Shown: one piece after another, positions 35,409-43,725 of the stretch
How positions within the stretch are numbered: the first letter of the stretch is position 1
How the letters are laid out: every line of letters begins with the position of its first letter
Source: Nostoc sp. NIES-4103
Lineage (GTDB): Bacteria > Cyanobacteriota > Cyanobacteriia > Cyanobacteriales > Nostocaceae
Assembly: GCF_002368335.1 (NCBI RefSeq)
Contig: NZ_AP018288.1
Coordinates: forward strand, 4,390,628-4,454,627
Direction of reading: 5' to 3'
Length of the DNA stretch: 64,000 nt
The notes under the pieces: model-generated
The model's input: the letters and a program-made list of their open reading frames with translations, nothing else
Told to the model about the DNA's origin: nothing
The model's database searches: none
Program-made: the position numbers and the translations under genes

Positions 35409-36338
35409 ATGCATACTATGCACCACAGTTCCGGCCGCTGGCGTTTAGGGCTAGCGTTATCTTTGTTGACTGTTTTCTTGTGGGGAATTCTACCTATTGC
35501 GCTGACTATAACGCTGCAAGCGCTTGATGTCTACACAATTATTTGGTTTCGCTTTTTGACATCGTTTGCATTGCTTGCTGTGTATTTAGGGGTACGCGGT
35601 CAATTGCCAAAGTTAGAACAATTGCGTTCTGCTTCTGGAAAATTATTAGCGATCGCTACTTTCATGTTAGCGCTTAATTACTTCTTGTTTATGCAAGGTT
35701 TAGCGTTAACAACACCTGCTAACGCTGAAGTTGTCATTCAATTATCTTCGCTTTTATTAGGTTTAGGAGGTTTAATTGTTTTTAAAGAATCTTATACGCT
35801 GCATCAATGGCTTGGCGTCAGTGTGCTGATTTTTGGTTATGTTTTGTTTTTTAATGAACAAATAACGAATTTACTCACAAGTCGTACTATATATCTTTTT
35901 GGCAGTGGTTTGATTGCATTAGGTTCTGCTGCATGGGCTGCTTATGCTTTGGCACAAAAGCAATTGTTGCAATCTTTATCTTCTGCTCATATTATGTTGG
36001 TTATCTATGGAGGATGTGCTTTATTATTCACTCCCTTAGCCAGCATAAAAACAATTTTTACATTAGATACATTGCATTTATCCATGCTAATATTTTGTGC
36101 TTTGAATACTCTAATTGCTTATGGTGCTTTTGCAGAATCATTAGAACATTGGGAAGCATCAAGAGTAAGTGCAGTCATAGCTTTAGGGCCTATTGTTACA
36201 ATCCTAGCAGTTGAGATTGTATCAGTCATTGCACCTTCTCTTATGAAAGCAGAACACCTAACAATTATGGCAATCTTCGGAGCGTGTTTAGTAGTAGGTG
36301 GTTCAGTAGCGATCGCCTGGAAAAATCCTCATCAATAG
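35409..36338 (+). CDS. EamA/DMT family transporter
   Basis: The 309-aa inner-membrane protein has ten predicted helices in two EamA halves (about 12-145 and 160-300), as in drug/metabolite transporters of the RhaT/YdcZ type. Typical features are FLWGILPIA in helix 1, ALNYFLFMQGL in helix 3 and AYGAFAESLEHWEASRVSAVIALGPIV in the second half. Substrate and direction cannot be predicted. The start at 35409 (MHTMHHSSGR) could also be the ATG three codons later. Confidence 0.85.
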   Translation: MHTMHHSSGRWRLGLALSLLTVFLWGILPIALTITLQALDVYTIIWFRFLTSFALLAVYLGVRGQLPKLEQLRSASGKLLAIATFMLALNYFLFMQGLALTTPANAEVVIQLSSLLLGLGGLIVFKESYTLHQWLGVSVLIFGYVLFFNEQITNLLTSRTIYLFGSGLIALGSAAWAAYALAQKQLLQSLSSAHIMLVIYGGCALLFTPLASIKTIFTLDTLHLSMLIFCALNTLIAYGAFAESLEHWEASRVSAVIALGPIVTILAVEIVSVIAPSLMKAEHLTIMAIFGACLVVGGSVAIAWKNPHQ

Positions 36339-36594
36339 AATTGCTTTTCTAGATTCTTACCTACTAAAAAATAATATTTTTATTACATATCCAAAGTTAC
36401 ATCATAAATACTGAGGCAGGGTAATTTTTCATTTGTTATGATTTTACCGTAAGTGCAATGCATGGAAATAAATCTCTTGTTAGGTGGATAATTTTTCTAT
36501 GTGTGCGTCTCTATCAAATTTAAATTTTCACCTTTGATTCAAGAGAAAAAAAATCAAGAAAATCCATAAAAATCGAGGCGAATAAGATTAATTC
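36339..36594. other. AT-rich intergenic part, nothing recognised
   Basis: There are no frames or repeats of note between the transporter gene and the inverted-repeat element at 36595. Including that element, the whole gap before the DUF1400 gene is 414 bp. Confidence 0.4.
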
Positions 36595-36683
36595 ATACCA
36601 ATTGGAAAATAGAAAGCTCAAGATTCAAATATATAAACCCACATAAAATCTGGCTTTCTAAATTAGAAGTTATAAATTGGTAT
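36595..36683. repeat. ATACCAATT-ended inverted-repeat element, copy 1 (89 bp)
   Basis: ATACCAATT (36595-36603) and AATTGGTAT (36675-36683) are perfect 9-bp arms. A second pairing, GAAAG/CTTTC, lies inside. The same ends occur at 38592-38694, on the other side of the DUF1400 hydrolase gene. Confidence 0.6.
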
Positions 36684-36752
36684 TCACTAGGGTGTCTGAA
36701 TAACTACCAAAGCTAACGCCTCGTGAAACAACATCACCGAAACAGTTGAGCG

Positions 36753-38537
36753 ATGAATAGTTTGTTTGGTAATTTGGCCAGCACCCTGAGAAAAAACTCG
36801 CTCTTGCTGGTTCTTTCAATGCTGCTGCCAACTTTTGGATTTACTAATTCTGTAATGGCAGCAGAGCGAATTTACGCTTCTTATTCAGCAATAGAAATGT
36901 CAATTTCAGTTGCTGCTTTAGAAAGTTATGCCCAAAAAGGTACAATTGATCACGAATTGGCAGTTTATCAAAAATATTTGCCACCACAACAGTTTCAGGA
37001 ATTACAAAAAGTTTTACTGACTCCTGTAAAAGTGAGTCCGGTAGTAGCTTCTCAATTTCTTGATACACCTCAAGGAAAAACTCTATTACAGCGTTTAGCA
37101 CAAGCAATTAAAACTAAATTTCGTCAACCACAGCCTGAATTTGATACTTTACGGTCGGCGTTAATTTCTGCTTCTGCTGAACCAGGAGGTTTAACGTTAT
37201 TAAATTTGTTACGCAAGTATCCCAGCAGCAGTATCCGGATTGATTTAGCACATAGTTTCGCCATCGCTGGGGAACTAGAGAAACTAGTCAATCAAACCCA
37301 TCAAGCGATCGCTACAGTTGCCAAAAAGTCTAATATAGAAGCTGCCAACATTCCTGGGCATATATCTTCAGAGTTACCAGAATTACGGGGTCAAGGAAAG
37401 TTTAAGTCGCAAAAATATACCTTGGAGTTTTTCGACTCTACACGCAATCGACCTTTATTAACTGATGTTTATCTTCCCAATGTCCATCCTGCACCCGTGA
37501 TTGTAGTTTCTCACGGTCTAGGTCTAGATAGCAGTAACTTTCAATATTTAGCCACTCATCTAGCTTCTTACGGATTTGCTGTGGTTGTTCCCAATCATCC
37601 AGGTAGTGATGCCAAACAATTGCAACTATCCTTGAATGGACACACTAATGAAGTAGTAGAACCAGATGAATTTATAGACAGACCTCTAGATATTAAATAT
37701 GTATTGAATCAACTCGAAAAGAGTAATCAGTCAGATTCACGGTTTAAAGGTAGGCTAAATCTGCAACAAGTTGGTGTCTTTGGTCAATCTTTAGGCGGCT
37801 ACACAGCTTTAACTTTGGCTGGCGCTAAGATTAACTTTGAACAACTAAAACAAGACTGTAAACCCCAGACGCTACATGAAACCTGGAATATGTCTTTACT
37901 ATTTCAATGTAGTGCTTTGGCATTGAATAGCAGCAAATTTAATCAAGAGTATAATTTACGGGATGAGAGAGTAAAAGCCGCGATCGCAGTTAACCCAGTT
38001 ACCAGTTCTATTTTCGGTAAAGTCGGGTTAAGGCAAATCAAAACTCCTGTAATGGTCGTTGGTAGTAGTGAGGACACTGTTGCACCAGCTTTATACGAGC
38101 AAATTCTGCCTTTCTCATGGGTCGGGAATTCACCAAAGTATCTCGTCATGCTTCTAGGTGGAACTCACTTTTCCACCATAGGCAACAGTAACCCCACAAG
38201 CCAACAAGTGTCACTACCTGCGGATGTAGTTGGTGATGCTTCCCAAGCGCGTCTATATATGAATGTTTTGAGTTTGCCTTTCTTCCAAACTTATGTTGCA
38301 GGAAGGTCACAATATAGACCTTACCTCAACGCTGCTTATGCCAAAACCATTTCAAGTCAGTCTCTTGGTTTAAGTCTTGTCCAGTCTCTAAGTACAACAG
38401 AACTAGCACAAGCGCTTGGTAGTGACTTTAATAAATCGAAATCCTTTAAACTAAAAATCCCTAACTCCATACTTAATTTTGGTTTTTGGATGTTAGATGT
38501 TAGCGTTGCATTGCTACATGTAACAATTTTTATTTAA
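36753..38537 (+). CDS. Exported alpha/beta hydrolase with DUF1400 domain
   Basis: The 594-aa protein has a signal peptide (1-36, ending VMAA), a cyanobacterial DUF1400 helical domain (about 37-165) and an alpha/beta-hydrolase (about 220-540) like platelet-activating-factor acetylhydrolases and dienelactone hydrolases. It shows VVSHGLG (oxyanion), nucleophile Ser in VFGQSLGGYTA, acid in VVGSSEDTVAP and His in GGTHFS. The triad is complete. It is likely a periplasmic lipase or esterase; substrate unknown. The last 35 residues (after SDFNKSKSF) are hydrophobic and look repeat-derived, so the natural C-terminus may have been replaced. Confidence 0.85.
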   Translation: MNSLFGNLASTLRKNSLLLVLSMLLPTFGFTNSVMAAERIYASYSAIEMSISVAALESYAQKGTIDHELAVYQKYLPPQQFQELQKVLLTPVKVSPVVASQFLDTPQGKTLLQRLAQAIKTKFRQPQPEFDTLRSALISASAEPGGLTLLNLLRKYPSSSIRIDLAHSFAIAGELEKLVNQTHQAIATVAKKSNIEAANIPGHISSELPELRGQGKFKSQKYTLEFFDSTRNRPLLTDVYLPNVHPAPVIVVSHGLGLDSSNFQYLATHLASYGFAVVVPNHPGSDAKQLQLSLNGHTNEVVEPDEFIDRPLDIKYVLNQLEKSNQSDSRFKGRLNLQQVGVFGQSLGGYTALTLAGAKINFEQLKQDCKPQTLHETWNMSLLFQCSALALNSSKFNQEYNLRDERVKAAIAVNPVTSSIFGKVGLRQIKTPVMVVGSSEDTVAPALYEQILPFSWVGNSPKYLVMLLGGTHFSTIGNSNPTSQQVSLPADVVGDASQARLYMNVLSLPFFQTYVAGRSQYRPYLNAAYAKTISSQSLGLSLVQSLSTTELAQALGSDFNKSKSFKLKIPNSILNFGFWMLDVSVALLHVTIFI

Positions 38538-38591
38538 TTTGTGTCAGGAGTTAGTTGTCAGTTGTCAGTTGTTAGTTGTCATTTGTTATTT

Positions 38592-38694
38592 ATACCAATT
38601 CTCTAAAATGAGGCAACACATTGATACCCCAAAAGCCATCCCATATAAGACTTTGTTAATTACGAATTACGAATTACGAATTACGAATTGGTAT
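38592..38694. repeat. ATACCAATT-ended inverted-repeat element, copy 2 (103 bp)
   Basis: ATACCAATT (38592-38600) and AATTGGTAT (38686-38694) bound the element, as in copy 1. The right half contains four direct copies of ACGAATT heptamers, the same unit as at 39285-39321. Just before it (38540-38585) are TTGTCAGTTG units. Confidence 0.65.
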
Positions 38695-38713
38695 TACCCC
38701 ATCTTCCCACTTC

Positions 38714-38936
38714 CTAATCTTGGTTTAAACAAATATCAGTTTCTGGTAACAAAACTCTAGTTTCGCTACCTATTCTACCCATTGGAGGTTCTAAACCCAT
38801 TTCCATCTCAATGAGGTAAGTCCAAGTTCCTGCTTCTGGTAGGTGGTCTTTGATGATGCCTAAGCCTCCCAAAAAGCTTACTTGTTGTTCTTTTTTAAAT
38901 CTAGGTATCTTTGCCACTACTGCCATCATGATTAAA
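38714..38936 (-). CDS. Small conserved cyanobacterial-type protein
   Basis: The 73-aa protein starts MAVVAKIPRFKKEQQVSFLGG, then GIIKDHLPEAGTWTYLIEME and ends RVLLPETDI. It looks like a small all-beta (SH3-like) protein. AGGA stands seven bases before the ATG at 38939; that ATG and the one at 38936 are both possible starts. It is the last of three small leftward genes in 1.1 kb. I recall similar proteins in Nostocales with no known function. Confidence 0.6.
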
Positions 38937-38982
38937 TCCTTTTTCAATTACAAATAGTTTTGTTTGATTTAAGATTAAAAAG

Positions 38983-39255
38983 TTAAATTTTACTACCTTC
39001 ACTTGCAAGGTAAGTAAGTGAGCGAAAACGGATGCCAACGAGTTGTTCATAAAGTGGGTTGAGCTTACACAATGGCGGAATATGAAATAGTGTTCGCTCA
39101 AAAACTGTGATAGTTCGTTCAAATGGGCAAGAAGCTGGAATCAGCCAACAGAAGAATCTAGCAACTCTAGAATTAGTAATTTCAATTGAGTCCAGCTTTT
39201 GGCGCAGGTAATGCAATAAATCAAAATAGGGAATGACTTGAGTTTGACTAAACAT
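38983..39255 (-). CDS. Mo-dependent nitrogenase C-terminal-like (Mo-nitro_C) protein
   Basis: The 90-aa protein matches the Mo-nitro_C family: ARFFCWLIPASCPFER, then RTLFHIPPLCKLNPLYEQL and FRSLTYLAS. The family is named after a C-terminal extension found with some nitrogenase proteins, but in cyanobacteria it is common as a stand-alone protein of unknown role. The conserved cysteines in IPASCPF and PPLCKLNP might bind a metal (inference). GGAG is well spaced before the ATG at 39255. It is part of a loose cluster of small minus-strand genes. Confidence 0.75.
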   Translation of the reverse strand: MFSQTQVIPYFDLLHYLRQKLDSIEITNSRVARFFCWLIPASCPFERTITVFERTLFHIPPLCKLNPLYEQLVGIRFRSLTYLASEGSKI

Positions 39256-39284
39256 CTTTACACTCCACACAATTGTTATACAAA

Positions 39285-39321
39285 TTCGTAATTCGTAATT
39301 CGTAATTCGTAATTCGTAATT
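39285..39321. repeat. ATTCGTA heptamer tandem array
   Basis: Five direct copies of TTCGTAA-type heptamers lie upstream of the Mo-nitro_C gene. The remainder of the gap to 39600 has AT-rich non-coding sequence. Confidence 0.85.
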
Positions 39322-39600
39322 AAGAAATTTATATTTGTATAGGTTTCTGGGTTGGAATAGGTTGCTAAATTTTAGATAATTGGGGTTAGGTGGTTAGATA
39401 ATTAACGTTTCTCGCTTGGAAAAGTTAGAGGTTGTTTAAAAAGTATCAATAATTAAGATTTTCCCTAAAATCTAAGTAAAATCAACCTCAAACAAAGCTA
39501 AAAACATCAAATTTTTCGTTTTACTCTACTCTCTATTCCCTACTCCCAACTCCCCCAAAGCCAGGATTTGAGTATTCACAACGACTTTCTAATTATCCTC

Positions 39601-39849
39601 TTAGGCAGTTTTCAATTTCTGTCCTAATGTAATGGTTTTAGCTTGGGCTGTTGGAATTAAAGTCCAACCTAACTGACGCAATTTCTGATAAGTCGCCCAT
39701 CCCTTAGAACCGTGGGGAATATCATAGTCTGGTACAGCCTCTACACGGCTTCTGTAAGGTTGCCAAGGTTGACTTGGCGCTGTTCTTAAGTGCAAAATCA
39801 ATTCACCATTACTTCCCTTTGTGGGCAGCCAACACATTTGTCCAGCCAT
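39601..39849 (-). CDS. Small conserved hypothetical protein
   Basis: The 82-aa protein starts MAGQMCWLPTKGSNGELILHLRTAP. It has a basic middle with SRVEAVPDYDIPHGSKGWATYQKL and a GWTLIP tail. There is no signal or membrane segment. AAAGGATC lies a suitable distance before the ATG. The same-strand arrangement with the two small genes downstream suggests a set of small cyanobacterial proteins, but gaps of 345 and 46 bp make a single transcript uncertain. No function is known to me. Confidence 0.6.
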   Translation of the reverse strand: MAGQMCWLPTKGSNGELILHLRTAPSQPWQPYRSRVEAVPDYDIPHGSKGWATYQKLRQLGWTLIPTAQAKTITLGQKLKTA

Positions 39850-40552
39850 AGTTCAGATCCTTTTTAAGATGGTTGTTTGCTGCTGACTAAGCATTAGATA
39901 ATATGACAACAGCAACTTTGCTGATACTGAAGATGTTTTATAACTTAAACAATTCGGTATATAGGTAATAGCAGTTTTTCAGTAAAAGTCAACAAATAAG
40001 AATAATTATATTTAGTCTTACTGATTGACCTTTCGCTTGCACTGCTGAGTAACGAGAGACTCTTTACTATGTTTATATGTTGTCAAATTCAACTCTAAAA
40101 AGCTTCGTTCTAGAGAATTAATTGTAACTATTGAAGGATATACCTTTTGACTTTTTCACCATATCATTTGGTGGAAGAAAGTTAAATTTCCACTGCAATA
40201 GGTTCTTAGTAAGTGAATACTCTTTTTATAACTAATGATTATTCGGAAATGATTAATCATTGACAAAGATTAAGAAATTTTACTTTCATCACCAAGTTGA
40301 AATTGTAGAACTGGCGCAAATAATAGCCAAAGCCCTAATCTTCATGTAGTGGAAATTCATGAATTACCGCTACAATGCTCTTGAGATAACAATCGACAAG
40401 CACAAAGCTACTCTCTGACGCTAGCCAAAGCAAGTGCCTTCCAAGACTGCGGTTCTCTCACTACTTTGCGTCTACGCAATTTGGGATATACTTTGAAGAA
40501 ATGTAAAATTAAATTGCATTTTTGTAAAAATCAGCTTTCCATTGGTTGATTT
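39850..40552. other. Long intergenic region with a degraded repeat
   Basis: These 703 bp between divergent genes are AT-rich and without frames. Around 40415-40485 a degraded GC-richer repeat (GACGCTAGCCAAAGC and TTGCGTCTACGCAA blocks) can be seen. Promoters of the phytochrome gene should lie near the right end. Confidence 0.5.
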
Positions 40553-42973
40553 ATGAGCCAGTCTGAAGATATTGCTGCCCAAACACCTTCTTTGACTAAC
40601 CACGATCGCCAACCTATTCATATACCTGGCTCTATTCAACCTCATGGTGTATTACTAGCACTCAGTAACGACCTAGAGATAGTGCAAGTTAGCAGCAATA
40701 CCCAAGAATATTTGGGTAAAGCACCAGAGGATTTACTTAGCCAACCACTAAGCTACTTGCTTGACGCTCGGCAAGTTGAAGCCATCAAGCAGGGTTTGGT
40801 GAAAAAATTTAGCAGTACTAATGCTTTGAAAGTATCAATCATGACTGCTAGTGGTGAACGATACTTTGATGGCATTGTTCATCGTACAGAAGATGCAGTA
40901 ATTCTGGAGCTAGAGCCGACTGAATTTAGGTTTGAGTTGAGTTTTGCCAGCTTTCAAAGTTTGGCGGATGAAGCGATCGCTAAGATGCAAAATACCTCAA
41001 ATTTGGCAGAATTTTTGCATGTTGTGGCAGAACAAATCAGGGAAATTACAGAATTTGACCGAGTGATGGTCTATCAATTTGACCACAACAAAGCTGGTTC
41101 TGTGGTTGCTGAAGCCAAACGAGAAGATTTATCACCATATTTAGAACTGCACTATCCTGCTACAGATATTCCAGAGCAGGCTAGAGAATTATATACACGC
41201 TGCTTGCTGCGATTTATCCCCGATTTGCAAGCTCAAAGAGTCAAGCTAGTTCCAATTGAAAACCCCACAACACATCAACCACTCGATTTAAGCTTGTCCA
41301 TACTCAGGAGTTTTGATGATTGTTGTGTAGAATATCATCAAAATATGGGAGTAACGGCGCTTTTGGTGATATCCCTCATTCAAGAGCAGCAGCTTTGGGG
41401 ATTAATTGCTTGTCATCATCAAACAGTTAAACATATTTCCTATGAAACGCGGAATATATGCAAGTTTTTAGGACGGATTGTATCGTTAGAGTTAACCCAC
41501 AAAGTTACTCAGTCAGAATTGGACTATAAAGTCAAATTGCAATCCCTACAGTCAGAGTTCATCAAGTCGATTTCTCAAGTAGATAATTTTATCGACGCAT
41601 TGATTAAACCTGAAATCCGCTTACTGGATCTTGTGGGTGCAACTGGCGCAGCAGTTTGTTTGGATAATGAAATTACGCTTGTGGGAGTAACACCAGATAT
41701 TCAGCAAGTACAGGCAATAATTGAATGGACAAATAGCCAAGTTAGTGAAAATTTATTTGTCACTGATTCTCTCGCAAAGCGTTACCCGGAGGCTGTTGCA
41801 TATAAAGATACTGCTAGTGGCTTGCTGCTATTGAGGATTTCTCAAGTCTTACGCTATTACATTATTTGGTTTCGCCCCGAAGTGATCCAAACTGTACACT
41901 GGGCAGGGAACCCCAATGAATCCATTCAAGTACAAGCGGATGGTAGCCTTACCCTTTCTCCCCGTAAATCCTTTGAGAATTGGCAAGAAACAGTACAATT
42001 GACTTCCCTACCTTGGCAACAGTGTGAGGTTGACAGTGCTTTAGCTTTGAAGAATGCGATCGTCGGTATTGTACTTTCTAAAGCAGATGAGTTAGCCAAA
42101 ATTAACCTCGAATTAGAACGCAGTAACCGAGAACTAGCTTCTTTTGCATACGCCGCTTCTCATGACCTCAAAGAACCGTTGCGAGGTATCTATAACTTTT
42201 CCACAGTACTCTTGGAAGACTACGCCCAAGTGCTAGATGATGACGGAATTGAATGCTTGGAAACAGTAGTTTCCTTAGCCATGCGGATGGAAACTTTAAT
42301 TAATGCTTTGCTGCGACTGTCGCAGTTAGGACAAGCACAACTACGCTTGCAAACAATTGATCTCAACGAATTACTCAATCAAGTAATTGATGTCTTTCGT
42401 GCTAGTTATAACAACTGTGAACTTGCAGACATCCGCATTCCTCGACCTTTGCCAACAATTCAATGTGATCCAGTTCTCGTGAACGAAGTCTTCAGTAACC
42501 TGATTAGCAATGCATTCAAATATACTGATAAAGCACAGCCTTGGGTTGAGATTGGCTACATAGGGGAAGCAGGGGAGATGGGGAGATGGGGAGATGGGGA
42601 GATGAGGGAGATGAGGGAGATGAGGGAGATGAGAGAGATGAGGGGGAGAATAACTAATACCCAATTACCAATTACCAATTACCAATTACCAATTACCAAT
42701 TACCAATTACCAATTACCAATTACCAATCCCCAATCCCCAATCCCCAATCCCCAATCACTTTTTACGTCCGGGATAATGGTATTGGCGTTCCAGAGCATC
42801 ATATGGAAACCATCTTCCGACTCTTTAAGCGGCTCCACTCTCAAGAAAAGTATGGCGGAGGTACAGGTGCAGGACTAGCTATTGCCAAGAAGATTATTGA
42901 GCTGCATAGCGGTCGGATTTGGGTTGAGTCTACCGTTGGCGTTGGGTCAACCTTCTATTTTACGCTGGAATAG
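40553..42973 (+). CDS. Phytochrome-like sensor histidine kinase with a non-canonical chromophore site
   Basis: The 806-aa protein has the full phytochrome layout: PAS (about 15-125; IHIPGSIQPHG), GAF (about 145-320; PATDIP and LRSF), PHY (about 330-515; with the PRKSF tongue motif), HisKA (His in YAASHDLKEPLR) and an ATPase domain (NLISNAFKYT, DNGIGV, GTGAGLAI). The biliverdin-type N-terminal Cys position is His17 (TNHDRQ). The GAF position used by Cph1 is Cys257, but the next, normally invariant, His is Cys258. Residues about 669-736 are a repeat-encoded insertion before the G1 box. A CheY-like regulator follows 52 bp downstream, as in cph1-rcp1. Confidence 0.9.
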   Translation: MSQSEDIAAQTPSLTNHDRQPIHIPGSIQPHGVLLALSNDLEIVQVSSNTQEYLGKAPEDLLSQPLSYLLDARQVEAIKQGLVKKFSSTNALKVSIMTASGERYFDGIVHRTEDAVILELEPTEFRFELSFASFQSLADEAIAKMQNTSNLAEFLHVVAEQIREITEFDRVMVYQFDHNKAGSVVAEAKREDLSPYLELHYPATDIPEQARELYTRCLLRFIPDLQAQRVKLVPIENPTTHQPLDLSLSILRSFDDCCVEYHQNMGVTALLVISLIQEQQLWGLIACHHQTVKHISYETRNICKFLGRIVSLELTHKVTQSELDYKVKLQSLQSEFIKSISQVDNFIDALIKPEIRLLDLVGATGAAVCLDNEITLVGVTPDIQQVQAIIEWTNSQVSENLFVTDSLAKRYPEAVAYKDTASGLLLLRISQVLRYYIIWFRPEVIQTVHWAGNPNESIQVQADGSLTLSPRKSFENWQETVQLTSLPWQQCEVDSALALKNAIVGIVLSKADELAKINLELERSNRELASFAYAASHDLKEPLRGIYNFSTVLLEDYAQVLDDDGIECLETVVSLAMRMETLINALLRLSQLGQAQLRLQTIDLNELLNQVIDVFRASYNNCELADIRIPRPLPTIQCDPVLVNEVFSNLISNAFKYTDKAQPWVEIGYIGEAGEMGRWGDGEMREMREMREMREMRGRITNTQLPITNYQLPITNYQLPITNYQSPIPNPQSPITFYVRDNGIGVPEHHMETIFRLFKRLHSQEKYGGGTGAGLAIAKKIIELHSGRIWVESTVGVGSTFYFTLE
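42561..42760. repeat. Tandem-repeat insertion inside the phytochrome ATPase domain
   Basis: GGGGAGATG units, a GAGATGAGG 9-bp array (encoding repeated Glu-Met-Arg), about nine CCAATTA heptamers (encoding a Pro-Ile-Thr-Asn-Tyr-Gln-Leu cycle) and CCCCAAT units add about 66 codons. They lie between the WVEIGYI strand and FYVRDNGIGV, without a stop or net frameshift. Confidence 0.92.
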
Positions 42974-43025
42974 TCTAATATAATTACCAAATATTTTTTT
43001 TTGTAAATTTTTTTTAAGAACAAGA

Positions 43026-43490
43026 ATGACAACCCAACTTCATGAACCGCTGCTCGTTGTCGAGGACAGCAATGAAGATTTTAAGATGCTGCAACGCCTG
43101 ATGCGGCGGATGGCTGTGCAGAATCCCATATATCGCTGTACTAATGGGGATGAGGTTTTAGAGTTTCTCCATCAGCAGAAAAGCGATCGCCCAAGCATTG
43201 GCGAAGCTGCAAACAGTTTTGATATAATACCACGCCCCTCAGTAATCCTACTAGACCTCAATTTACCAGGAATTGATGGTCGTGACATTTTAGAGCGGCT
43301 AAAGCAAGACAGGAGCTTGAAAGAAATTCCCATAGTTGTTTTTACCACATCATCTAACCCTAGGGATATTGAATATTGTTACCAAAAAGGTGCAAATGGC
43401 TATCTAGTCAAGCCAATGAATGCTCAGCAACTACAAAAGACGATTAAAGCATTTGTGGAATACTGGCTAGAAGCAAATACCCCGCCATAA
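43026..43490 (+). CDS. Rcp1-like response regulator
   Basis: The 154-aa single receiver has VVEDSNED, phospho-Asp in VILLDLNLPGIDG, Thr in VVFTTSSN and Lys in YLVKPMN. It directly follows the phytochrome kinase gene (52-bp gap, same strand), so it is almost certainly its phosphotransfer partner. It has no output domain, so the downstream step is unknown. A repeat array starts at its stop codon. Confidence 0.93.
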   Translation: MTTQLHEPLLVVEDSNEDFKMLQRLMRRMAVQNPIYRCTNGDEVLEFLHQQKSDRPSIGEAANSFDIIPRPSVILLDLNLPGIDGRDILERLKQDRSLKEIPIVVFTTSSNPRDIEYCYQKGANGYLVKPMNAQQLQKTIKAFVEYWLEANTPP

Positions 43491-43700
43491 TGGGGATTGG
43501 GGATTGATTGGGTACTGGGGACTGGGGACTGGGGACTGGGGAATTGGGAATGGGGAATTGGGAATGGGGAATTGGGAATGGGGAATTAGGAATTGGTAAT
43601 TGGGTATTAGTTATTCTCCCCCTCATCTCCCTCATCTCCCTCATCCCCCCCATCTCCCTCATCTCCCCATTCCCCCATCCCCCCACCTCCCCATCTGTAT
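43490..43700. repeat. Compound array: GGGGACT, GGGAATT and CTCCCTCAT units
   Basis: GGGGATTG and GGGGACT heptamers are followed by GGGAATT/GGGAATG heptamers and then by CATCTCCCT 9-mers, ending about 25 bp before the aldehyde dehydrogenase start. It fills the whole space between the two genes. Confidence 0.9.
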
Positions 43701-43725
43701 ACCTTTGAGGAATTGGAATTTGGTT

